Below are positions 32,647 through 41,928 of a stretch of 64,000 nt of DNA, piece after piece (position 1 is the first letter of the stretch; every line of letters begins with the position of its first letter). The position numbers and the translations under genes are program-made. A model generated the notes under the pieces. That model was given only the letters and a program-made list of their open reading frames with translations, searched no databases and was not told the origin of the DNA. The stretch is from Neoarius graeffei (lineage: Eukaryota > Chordata > Actinopteri > Siluriformes > Ariidae): the NCBI RefSeq assembly GCF_027579695.1, contig NC_083586.1, positions 7,936,001 to 8,000,000 on the forward strand. The letters are read 5' to 3'.

Positions 32647-34200
32647 TGAGTGCAGAATTATTAGGCAAGTGAGTATTTTGACCACAACATCCTTTTAATG
32701 CATGTTGTCCCACTCCAAGCTGTTTAGGCTTGAAAGCCTACTACCAATTAAGTATATCAGGTGCTGTGCATCTGTGTAATGAGAGGGGGTGTGGTCTAAT
32801 GACATCAACACCCTATATCAGGTGTGCATAATTATTAGGCAACCTCTTTTCCTCTGGCAAAATGGGTCAGAAGAGAGATCTGACAGACTTTGAAAAGTCT
32901 AAAATTGTGAGATGTCTTGCAGACGGATGCAGCACTCTTGAAATTGTGAAGATGTTGAAACGTGATCACCGAACAATCAAGCGTTTCATTGCAAATAGTC
33001 AACAGGGTCGAAAGAAGCATGTGGGGAAAAAAAAGGCGCAAAATAACTGCACATGATCTGCGGAAAATCAAGCGTGAAGCTAACAAGCAGCCATTAGCAT
33101 CCAGTTCTGCCATATTCCAGAGTTGCAACATTCCTGGAGTGTCAAAGAGTACAAGGTGTGCAATACTGAGGGACATGGCCAAGGTAAGGAAGGCTGAAAA
33201 ATGACCACCACTGAGTAAGGCACACAAGATAAAACATCAAGACTGGGCCAAGAAATATCTTAAGACTGATTTTTCTAAGGTGCTGTGGTCTGATGAGATG
33301 AGAGTGACTCTTGATGGGCCAGATGGATGAGCCTGTGGCTGGATCAGTAATGGGCACAGAGCTCCACTCCGACTCAGACGCCAGCAAGGTGGAGGTGGAG
33401 TACTGCTATGGGCTGGTATCATCAAAGACGAGCTTGTTGGACCTTTTCGAGTTGAGGATGGACTCAAACTCAACTCCCAGACCTACTGCCAGTTCCTGGA
33501 AGAAACCTTCTTCAAGCAGTGGTATAGGAAAAAGTCAGCATCTTTCAAGAACATGATTTTCATGCAGGATAATGCTCCATCTCATGCATCCAAATACTCC
33601 ACTGCGTGGCTAGCCAGTAAAGGTCTGAAAGGTGAAAAAATAATGACATGGCCCCCTTGTTCACTTGACCTAAACCCCATAGAGAACCTGTGGTCCATTA
33701 TAAAACATGAGGTCTACAAAGAGGGAAAACAGTACACCTCTCTGAACAGCGTCTGGGAGGCCATGGTTGCTGCTGCACACAATGTTGGTCGTGAACAGAT
33801 AAAGAAATTGACAGAATCTATGGATGGAAGGCTTTTGAGTGTCCTCATGAAGAAGGGTGGCTATATTGGTCACTGATTTGTTTTTGTTTTGTGTTTGAAT
33901 GTCAGATATGTTTATTTGCAAATCTGGAGTTGTCATATCAGTGTACCTGGTGAAAATAAATAAGTGAAATGGCTACATATTTGGTTTTTATTAAGTTGCC
34001 TAATAATTCTGCACAGTGAAAGTTACCTGAACACATACATATTCTCCTAAAATGGCCAAAACTAAAAACGCCCCACTCTAACTTCCATACATATTCAGCT
34101 TTGATATTTATGAGTCTTTTTGGTTGATTGAGAACATAGTTGTTGTTCAATAATAAAACTAATCCTCAAAAATACAACTTGCCTAATAATTCTGCACTCA
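32644..34200 (+). mobile_element. Tc1-related DD37E transposon (TRT-like)
   Basis: About 1.55 kb between TA-rich ends. TGCAGAATTATTAGGCAAGT occurs near the left end, with a second similar copy at about 32824. Reverse complements lie at about 33993 and 34180, an IR/DR arrangement with ~170-bp ends. It encloses a broken transposase with DD37E spacing, the spacing described for the TRT family of Tc1 relatives in vertebrates. Confidence 0.85.
32862..33876 (+). pseudogene. DD37E Tc1-related transposase, frameshifted
   Basis: It starts MGQKRDLTDFEKSK, a helix-turn-helix binding domain, and changes frame near 33040. It continues through SKSTRCAILRDM, reaches a stop after KAEK (33204) and resumes with KVLWSDEMRVTLDG (first aspartate). 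A further stop follows near 33330. The last piece (33553-33876) holds MQDNAPSHAS (second aspartate) and LNPIENLW (glutamate). There are 37 residues between the last two catalytic residues. It ends in KKGGYIGH. The residues are intact but there are at least three frame breaks. Confidence 0.88.
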
Positions 34201-34223
34201 TATATATATAAAGTGTACACACC

Positions 34224-34602
34224 TCATTAAAATGATAGGTTTTTCTGATGTAAAAAAAAGAGACCACGATAAATAATTTCAAAACTTTTCCCACCTTTAA
34301 TATGACCTGTGACCTTTATATTATGTTTATAAATATTGCCAAGTCTAGGTGTGGCAGGCTGATAGACTCCTACCTAAAAAGACTGAATGCTGTAATAAAA
34401 TCAAAAGGTGCTTCAACAAAGTAGTAGTTTAAGGGTGTGCACACTTATGCAACCAGCTTATTGTATGTTTTTCCCCCTAAACAGACTTGTTTGTTTTTCA
34501 ACTGAATTATACAGGTTATACGTCACATTAAAGGTGGGAAAAGTTTTGAAATTATTTATCATGGTCTCTTTTTTTAATACATCAGAAAAACTATTTTAAT
34601 GG
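34224..34602. mobile_element. Tc1/mariner-type MITE
   Basis: About 380 bp with inverted arms of roughly 90 bp: CATTAAAATGATAGG near 34225 and the complementary CTATTTTAATGGG at 34591-34603. It is embedded in TATATA. A further partial end (CATTAAAATGTTTTTT) follows at 34613, suggesting a second truncated copy. Confidence 0.78.
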
Positions 34603-34639
34603 GATATATATACCATTAAAATGTTTTTTTTCTGATGTA

Positions 34640-34679
<40 letters not shown>
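34640..34679. repeat. (AT)n(AC)n microsatellite
   Basis: AT units followed by about seven AC units between the MITE and the next Tc1-like element. Confidence 0.9.
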
Positions 34680-34680
<1 letters not shown>

Positions 34681-34766
34681 AGTGCATCTCAAAAAATTAG
34701 AATACCATGAAAAATTTCCTTTTTTTCATAATTAAATTCAAAAAGGTAAACTTTCATATATTCTAT

Positions 34767-35162
34767 ATTCATTACATCTCATCTCATTATCTCTAGCCGC
34801 TTTATCCTGTTCTACAGGGTCGCAGGCAAGCTGGAGCCTATCCCAGCTGACTACGGGTGAAAGGCGGGGTACATCCTGGACAAGTCGCCAGGTCATCACA
34901 GGGCTGACACATAGACACAGACAACCATTCACACTCACATTCACACCTACGGTCAATTTAGAGTCACCAGTTAACCTAACCTGCATGTCTTTGGACTGTG
35001 GGGGAAACCGGAGCACCCGGAGGAAACCCACGCGGACACGGGGAGAACATGCAAACTCCGCACAGAAAGGCCCTCGCCGGCCACGGGGCTCGAACTCAGA
35101 CCTTCTTGCTGTGAGGCGACAGCGCTAACCACTGCACCACCGTGCCGCCCCATTCATTACAT
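34767..35162 (-). mobile_element. tRNA-derived SINE, full length, 11-bp TSD
   Basis: The main SINE family, minus orientation, at 34778-35151. Perfect duplications of ATTCATTACAT lie at 34767-34777 and 35152-35162. Confidence 0.95.
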
Positions 35163-35436
35163 GTAAAATGAAATATTTAAAGCCTTTTTTTGTTTTAATT
35201 TTGATGATTATGGCTTAATCTCATGAAAATCAGAAATCCAGTATCTCAAATTATTAGAATATTCCCTAAGATCAATCAAAAAAAGGATTTACAATACAGA
35301 AATGTCCAACTTCTGAAAAGTATATTCATTTATACACTCAATACTTGGTTGGGGCTCCTTTACCATGAATTACTGCATCAATGCAGTGTGGCATGGAGGT
35401 GATCAGTCTGTGGCACTGCTGAGGTGTTATTGAAGC

Positions 35437-36280
35437 TCAGGTTGCTTTGATAGTGGCCTTCAGCGTATCTGTATTTTTGGGTCGGGTGTTTCTCATCTTC
35501 CTCTTGACAATACCCCATAGATTCTGTATGGGGTTCAGGTCAGGCAAGTTGGCTGGCCAATCAAACACATTAATATCATGGTCAGCAAACCATTTGGTAG
35601 TAGTTTTGGCACTGTGGGTAGGTGCTAAGTCCTTCTGGAAAAGGAAATCAGCATCTCCAAAAAGCTCGTCAGCAGATGGAAGCATGAAGTGCTCTAAAAT
35701 CTCCTGGTAGATGGCTGTGTTGACTTTGGACTTGATAAAATACAGTGGACCAACACCAGCAGATGACATGGCACCCCAAATCATCACAGACTGTGGAAAC
35801 TTCACACTGGGCTTCAAACACCTTGGATTCTGTGCCTCTCCACTCTTCCTCCAGGCTCTAGAACTGTGATTTCCAAATTAAATGCAAAATGTACTTTAAT
35901 CTGAAAAGAGGACTTTGGACCACTGAGCAACAGTCCATTTCTTTCTCTCCTTAGCCCAGATAAGACACTTGTGACATTGTCTCTGGCTCAGGAGTAGCTT
36001 GATATTAGGAATGCGAAAGTTGTATCCCCTTTCTTGAAGATGTCTGCTCGTGATGGGTCTTGATACACTGACACCAGCCTCAGTCCACTCCTTGTGAAGC
36101 TCTCCCAAGTTCTTGAATCAACTTTTCTTGACAATCCTCTCAAGACTGCGGCCATCCCTGTTGCTTGTGCACCTTTTCCAGCCACCCTTTTCAGCAATGA
36201 CCTTTTGTGGCTTACCCTCCTTGTGGAGGGCATCGGTGATCATCTTCTGGACAACAGTCAAGTCAGCAGTCTTCCCCATG
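35437..36280 (-). pseudogene. Tc1-like transposase (second family), catalytic E changed to Q
   Basis: The N-terminal half (36280-35990) encodes KTADLTVVQK-like and RRVSHKRSLLKRVAGKGAQ segments with frame shifts. 36108-35896 continues it (HLQERGYNFRIP). The core 35817-35437 has SVMIWGAMSS, FLFQKDLAPTHSAK (second catalytic aspartate) and LPDLNPIQNLWGIV. In Tc1 transposases the last block reads NPIEN, so the catalytic glutamate is glutamine here, 34 residues after the aspartate. Frame breaks are present as well. It is a dead copy. Confidence 0.85.
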
Positions 36281-36546
36281 ATTGTGGTTGTGAGTACTGA
36301 ACTAGACCAAGAGATACACTGTGTTCATACTGTTTTACTAAAACTTGAAATGAAATATTCTAATATTTTGAGATTTTTTTTATGTTTTTGTACTGTATGC
36401 CATACTGATTAAAATTAAAATAGAAAAATTCTTGAGACATTTAAGTTTTTGTGTAATGAGTCTATAATATATAACATTTTCACTTTCTTAAATAACTGAT
36501 GGAAAATATTGAACTTTTTCACAATTTTCTAATTTTTTGAGATGCA

Positions 36547-36548
<2 letters not shown>

Positions 36549-36598
<50 letters not shown>
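36549..36598. repeat. (TA)n microsatellite
   Basis: About 24 TA units at the edge of the Tc1-like element. Confidence 0.95.
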
Positions 36599-36600
<2 letters not shown>

Positions 36601-36601
<1 letters not shown>

Positions 36602-36634
36602 AGATTCTTTATTGAATTGACAATAAAGAATCTT
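36601..36634. repeat. Perfect 14-bp-arm hairpin
   Basis: AAGATTCTTTATTG and its exact reverse complement around the loop AATTGA, between (TA)n tracts. The arms contain AATAAAG on both strands. Confidence 0.9.
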
Positions 36635-36653
36635 AATATATATATTATATATA

Positions 36654-38258
36654 CACACAGTGATGCTTGAAAGTTTGTGAACCCTTTAGAATTTTCTATA
36701 TTTCTGCATAAATATGATCTAAAACACCATCAGATTTTCACACAAGTCCTAAAAGTAGATAAAGAGAACCCAGTTAAACAAATGAGACAAAAAAAATCAT
36801 ACTTGGTCATTTATTTACTGAGGAAAATGATCCAATATTATATATCTGTGAATGGCAAAAGTATGTGAACCTTTGCTTTCAGTATCTGGTGTGACCCCCT
36901 TGTGCAGCAATAACTGCAACTAAATGTTTCTGGTAACTGTTGATCAGTCTTGCACACCTGCTTGGAGGAATTTTAGCCCATTCCTCCATACAGAACAGCT
37001 TCAACTCTGGGATGTTGGTGGGTTTCCTCACATGAGCTGCTCGTTTCAGGTTCTTCCACAACATTTCAATTGGATTAAGGTCAGGACTTTGACTTGGCCA
37101 TTCCAAAACATTAACTTTATTCTTCTTTAACCATTCTTTGGTAGAACAACTTGTGTGCTTAGACTCGTTTTCTTGCTGCATGACCCACCTTTTCTTGAGA
37201 TTCAGTTCAAGGACAGATGTCCTGATATTTTCCTTTAGAATTCGCTGGGATAATTCAGAATTTCATTGTTCCATCAATGATGGCAAGCCATCCTGGTGCA
37301 GCAAAACAGGCCCAAACCATGATACTACCACCACCATGTTTCACAGATGGGATAAGGTTCTTATGCTGGAATGCAGTACTTTCCTTTCTCCAAACATAAC
37401 GCTTCTCATTTAAACCAAAAAGTTCTATTTTGGTCTCATCTGTGCACAAAACATTTTTCCAATAGCCTTCTGGCTTGTCCACATGATCTTTAGCAAACTG
37501 CAGATGAGCAGCAATGTTCTTTTTGGAGACCAGTGGCTTTCTCCTTGCAACCCTGCCATGCACACCATTGTTGTTCAGTGTTCTCCTGATGGTGGACTCA
37601 TGGACATTATAGCCAATGTGAGAGAGGCCTTCAGTTGCATAGAAGTTACCTTGGAGTCCTTTGTGACCTCGCCGACTATTACACGCCTTGCTCTTGGAGT
37701 GATCTTTATCGGTCAACCACTCCTGGGGAGGGTAACAAGGGTCTTGAATTTCCTCCATTTGTCCACAATCTGTCTGACTGTGGATTGGTGGTGTCCAAAC
37801 TCTTTAGAGATGGTTTTGGAACCTTTCCCAGCCTGATGAGCATCAACAACGCTTTTTCTGAGCTCCTCATAAATCTCCTTTGTTCATGCCATGATACACT
37901 TCCACAAACATGTGTTGTGAAGATCAGACTTTGATATATCCCTGTTCTTTAAATAAAACAGGGTGCCCACTCACACCTGATTGTCATCCCATTGACTGAA
38001 AACACATGACTCTAATTTCACCATCAAATTAACTGCTCATCCTAGAGGTTCACATACTTTTGCCACTCACAGATATGTAATATTGGATCATTTTCCTCAA
38101 TAAATAAATGACCAAGTATAATATTTTTGTCTAATTTGTTTTACTGGGCTCTCTTTATCTACTTTTAGGACTTGTGTGAAAATCTGATGATGTTTTTGGT
38201 CCTATTTATACAGAAATATAGAAAATTCTAAAGGGTTCACAAACTTTCAAGCATCACT
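36654..38258 (-). mobile_element. Tc1-like DNA transposon (copy 2 of the common family)
   Basis: Same family as 16324-17935, reverse orientation. The termini CAGTGATGCTTGAAAG and CTTTCAAGCATCACT lie in TA-rich flanks. Confidence 0.92.
36879..37893 (-). pseudogene. Tc1-like transposase (copy 2), frameshifted
   Basis: It starts at the family ATG near 37891-37893 (MAxTKEI). The DNA-binding part, with breaks, runs from there. 37758-37255 covers VHESTIRRTLNNNGVHGR and CTDETKIELFGLNEK (first aspartate). A frame change follows near 37255. 37181-36879 begins in MQQENESKHTS, where the second catalytic aspartate is replaced by glutamate (family QQDNDPKH). It then has NPIEMLWKNLK and GGHTRY. It is inactive through both frameshifts and the lost aspartate. 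Confidence 0.87.
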
Positions 38259-38279
38259 ATATATATATATATATATATC

Positions 38280-41200
38280 CTTCTCACCCCCGGCGGGGGG
38301 GTGTTATCCATGTCATCCTCAAGCTCGGGTCCTCTACCAGAGGCCTGGGAGTTTGAGGGTTCTGCGCAGTATCTTCGATGTTCCTAGGACTGCGCTCTTC
38401 TGGACTGAGGCTTCAGATGTTGTTCCTGGGATTTGCTGGAGCCACTCTCCCAGTTTGGGGGTTACTGCCCCAAGTGCCCCCACTACCATGGGGACCACGC
38501 AACCCTTGACCTTCCACATCCGTTCCAGCTGCTCTTTCAACCCTTGGTACTTCTCAAGTTTCTCATGTTCCTTCTTCCTGATGTTGGTGTCAGCTGGGAT
38601 TGCCACATCTATCACCACCACCCTCTTCTGCTCTTTGTCCACCACCACTATGTCCGGTTGGTTAGCCAGGATCTGTTTGTCAGTCTGGAAGCTGAAGTCC
38701 CACAGAACCTTGGCCCTGTTGTTCTCAGCCACCTTCTGTGGTATGGCCCATTGGGACTTGGGTACTTCTATTCCATACTGGTTGCAAATGTTCCTGTATA
38801 CTATCCCAGCCACTTGGTTGTGCCTCTCCATGTACGCTGATCCAGCTAGCATCTTACACCCTGCTACTATGTGCTGGACTGTTTCAGGGGCTTCTTTGCA
38901 CAGTCTGCATCTTGGGTCTGATCTACTCTGGTAGATCCTGGCCTCTATGGCTCTTGTGCTTATGGCCTGTTCTTGTGCTGCCATGATTACTGCCTCTGTA
39001 CTGTCTGTCAGTCCTGCATTATCCAGCCACTGGTAGGATTTCTTGATATCCGCTACTTCCTCTATCTGACGGTGGTACATGCCATGTAGGGGTTTGTCCC
39101 TCCAGGTTGTCTGTTCCTCCTCCTCCTCTGCACTCTCATCAGGGTTCTGCTGCCTGAGACATTCACTTAGCAGTTCATCCTTTGGGGCCATCTTTCTGAT
39201 GTATTCTCGGATTTTCGATGTTTCATCCTGGACCATGGTCTTGATGCTCACTAGCCCTCGGCCTCCCTCTTTCCGCTTAGTGTATAGTCTCAGGGTGCTG
39301 GACTTGGGGTGGAACCCTCCATGCATGGTGAGGAGCTTTCTAGTCTTGATATCTGTGGCTTCTATCTCCTCCTTTGGCTAGTTTATGATACCAGCGGGGT
39401 ATCTGATGACTGGTAGTGCATACATGTTGATGGCTCGGACCTTGTTCTTACCATTCAGCTGACTTTTCAGGACCTGCCTTACTCTGTGGAGGTATTTGGC
39501 TGTGGTTGACTTCCTTGTGGCCTCTTCATGGTTTCCATTAGCCTGTGGGATGCCAAGGTACTTGCAGCTGTCTTGGATATCACCTATGTTGCCCTCTGGT
39601 AGGTCAATCCCTTCAGTCTGGACCATCTTGCCTCTCTTTGAGACCATCCGGCCACACTTGTCCAATCCGAATGACATCCCTATGTCATCGCTGTAGATCT
39701 GGGTGGTGTGGATCAGTGAGTCTATTTCTCGTTCGTTCTTGGCATACAGCTTGATGTCATCCATGTAGAGCAGGTGGCTGATTGTTGCCCCACTACAGAA
39801 TCGGTACCCGTAGCCGCTCTTCGTGATGATCTGACTGAGGGGGTTCAGGCCTATGCAGAACAGCAGTGGTGATAGCGCATCTCCTTGGTATATGCTGCAC
39901 TTGATGTTGACTTGGGCAATGGGTTTTGAGTTGGCCTCTAGGGTTGTCTTCCACATTTCCATTGAGTTCTAGATGAAGGTCCTTAGGTTCCTGTTGATCT
40001 TATACAGTTCCAGACATTCCAGTATCCATGTGTGTGGCATTGAGTCATAGGCTTTCTTGTAGTCAATCCAGGCAGTGCACAGGTTGGTCTGTCTCTTCTT
40101 ACAGTCTTGGGCAACTGTTCTATCGACCAGTAGCTGGTGTTTGGCTCCTCTGGTGTTACTGCCAATTCCTTTCTGTGCCTCGCTCATGTATTGAGCCACA
40201 TGCTTACTCATTCTTGCCGCAATGATGCCTGACAGGGCCTTCCATGTTGTGCAGAGACAGGTAATTGGCCGGTAGTTGGATGGCATGGGTCCCTTCTGGG
40301 GGTCCTTCATGATTAGGACTGTCCTGCCTTGGGTTAGCCATTCTGGGTGGGTCCCATCCCTCAGCAGCTGGTTCATCTGTGCTGCTAGGCATTCATGGAG
40401 TGCAGTTAGCTTCTTCAGCCAGTACATATGGATCATATCGGGGCCTGGTGCTGTCCAGCTCTTCATCTTTGACACTCTTTCTTGGATGTCTGCCATTGAG
40501 ATGGTTACTGGTTCTTGTTCTGGGAGGTAGCTGTGGTCAGCTCTTAGGTCCACTAACCATTGGGCATCGGTGTTGTGTGATGCCTTTCTTTCCCATATGT
40601 CTTTCCAGTATTTTTCCACCTCAGCTCTTGGTGGGTCTGACCGGTTGTTGTTCCCCTGCCACTGAGAGTACACCTTGGCTGGTTCAGTGGAGAACAGCTT
40701 GTTTATTCTCCTGGCCTCTCCCTCCTTGGTGTATCTCTTCAACCGGGTGGCCAGAGCTGTTAGTTGCTATTTGGCAGTTTTGAGTGCCTCTGGTATGGAG
40801 AGTGAGTTGTACTTCCTGGGTGCCCCTTTATTCACCATGTTCCCTTTCTGTAGTTCAGCTAGCTGGCTAACTTCTCTCCATGCTGCCTTTATCTTGGCCT
40901 CTAATCGTCTCTTCCATGGTGGATACTGTTTGTTATGTCCCGAGCCCACCTTGTGTCCAAGCATCTCCATGATTACTGTTGCTGTACTGTGTATCAGCTT
41001 GTTGGTCTCAGTGATGGTTCTTGTGGAGATTGTCTTCAGAGCAGCATTCACATCTACTAGTAGATCTTCTGAAGGTACTTGGCAACTCAGCTTCGGTATT
41101 CGTCGGGGGCTCCAGGTTTCCAGTTGGGTCACAATCTTCCTTCTCAGGTCAGCAGCTCTTGTGTTGAGGCTGTTAGCTGTAATCTCTAGTTGTGATAGTA

Positions 41201-41311
41201 GATTTCGATTACAGATGTTGGAACACTGGGCTAATAGCTGTTTCTTTGTTAGCCATGATTGTGGGTTTCGAAGTATCCAATGGTCCCACATTCGCTGCAT
41301 GTATCACCTCT
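38280..41311 (-). mobile_element. R4-clade-like LINE with restriction-like endonuclease, 5'-truncated
   Basis: A non-LTR retrotransposon whose single long ORF (41300-38334) ends in a CCHC motif and a PD-D type nuclease, the arrangement of R2/R4-type elements. Its 3' end meets an (AT)n tract at 38258-38279, and its 5' end abuts a hAT arm at 41312. Teleost Rex6 belongs to this clade, and assignment to Rex6 is inference. Confidence 0.75.
38334..41300 (-). pseudogene. R4-like LINE ORF: RT plus REL-endonuclease, three amber stops
   Basis: One continuous reading frame of 989 codons is interrupted only by three TAG codons, at 40767-40769, 39969-39971 and 39378-39380. From the N-terminus it has RMWDHWILRNPQS, a long helical region and the RT finger (TAPGPDMIHMYW and LKKLTA). 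It continues with NYRPITCLCTTWK, TAWIDYKKAYDSMPH (first catalytic aspartate), YLLYMDDIKLYAKN-type active site (YMDD), a thumb, CRLCKEAPETVQHIVAGC (CCHC) and the nuclease motif PDIVVVDKEQKRVVVIDVAIP. The enzyme would nick a target site and prime cDNA from it. No frameshift occurs over 3 kb. Two stops fit CAG or TGG changed to TAG, so each may be a single transition. Confidence 0.8.
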
Positions 41312-41928
41312 CTTTTGAAGCACTGTGAGATTCAGTAAAGGAGCTCTGCCCTTCTGCCATGATCGGAGATCTCAAACACGGAAGAGGAAAAGAATCGAGA
41401 AATGAACGAGAGATATTTATCCTCTCCTGAATCAGAATCAGAATTCTGATGACCAGCTCATCTAAGGTGTCATTGAGGCATCATGTTAGTGTGGGTCACT
41501 GGAGGCTGGGTGTGAACTGCGAGTCATTAGAGTGATCAAAGGATTTCCCGTTAGGGTGATCAATGGCAAATTTAAGATGCCATTCCTCACTCAATCTGGC
41601 AATCTGACTCTCTCTGCAAATTTAGGCATCTTAAAATGTTTTTATTAATGCCAAATAAAATATCCAGCACAAATTATATATGATATACATAAATTAATAA
41701 TTTATAAATTTTATTTCAAACACGTTTTTAGTTAGCAGGACTGCAGCTTATCACCGCTCCTGCCCGCGCTGCATATGTGCACTCCCGCTCCCGCCCGCGC
41801 ACGCATATGTGCACTTCTGGTCCCACCCGCGCCCACAATGAGCTTTCAAAATTTGTCCCGTGCCGCACTGCTTTGTGGTGGGTCCCGCAAGTCCCGTGGG
41901 ACTCCCGCGGGAGTGCAGGGCTCTACTC
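41312..41928. mobile_element. hAT right arm (second copy), truncated
   Basis: From TTTTGAAGCACTGTGAG to GTGCAGGGCTCTA this is a near copy of 62219-62829, the right end of the hAT at 57411-62829. It includes the CCCGCTCCCGCCCGCGC-type subterminal repeats. No left terminus was found, and the R4-like LINE joins it directly. Confidence 0.85.

Larger units (their letters stand above)
34680..36550 (-). mobile_element. Tc1-like transposon (second family), with SINE insertion
   Basis: The ends GTGCATCTCAAAAAATTAGAAT (left) and TTCTAATTTTTTGAGATGCAC (right) are inverted repeats at TA. The transposase lies on the minus strand (36280-35437). A SINE (34778-35151) sits in the element's 3' non-coding part. 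Next to both ends are (AT)n tracts. Confidence 0.88.

Noticed and set aside
41775..41928. N-terminal ~50 residues of the open frame that continues into the Rex3 endonuclease
   Set aside because: This part is the GC-rich subterminal repeat of the hAT arm, fused by chance to the LINE frame.
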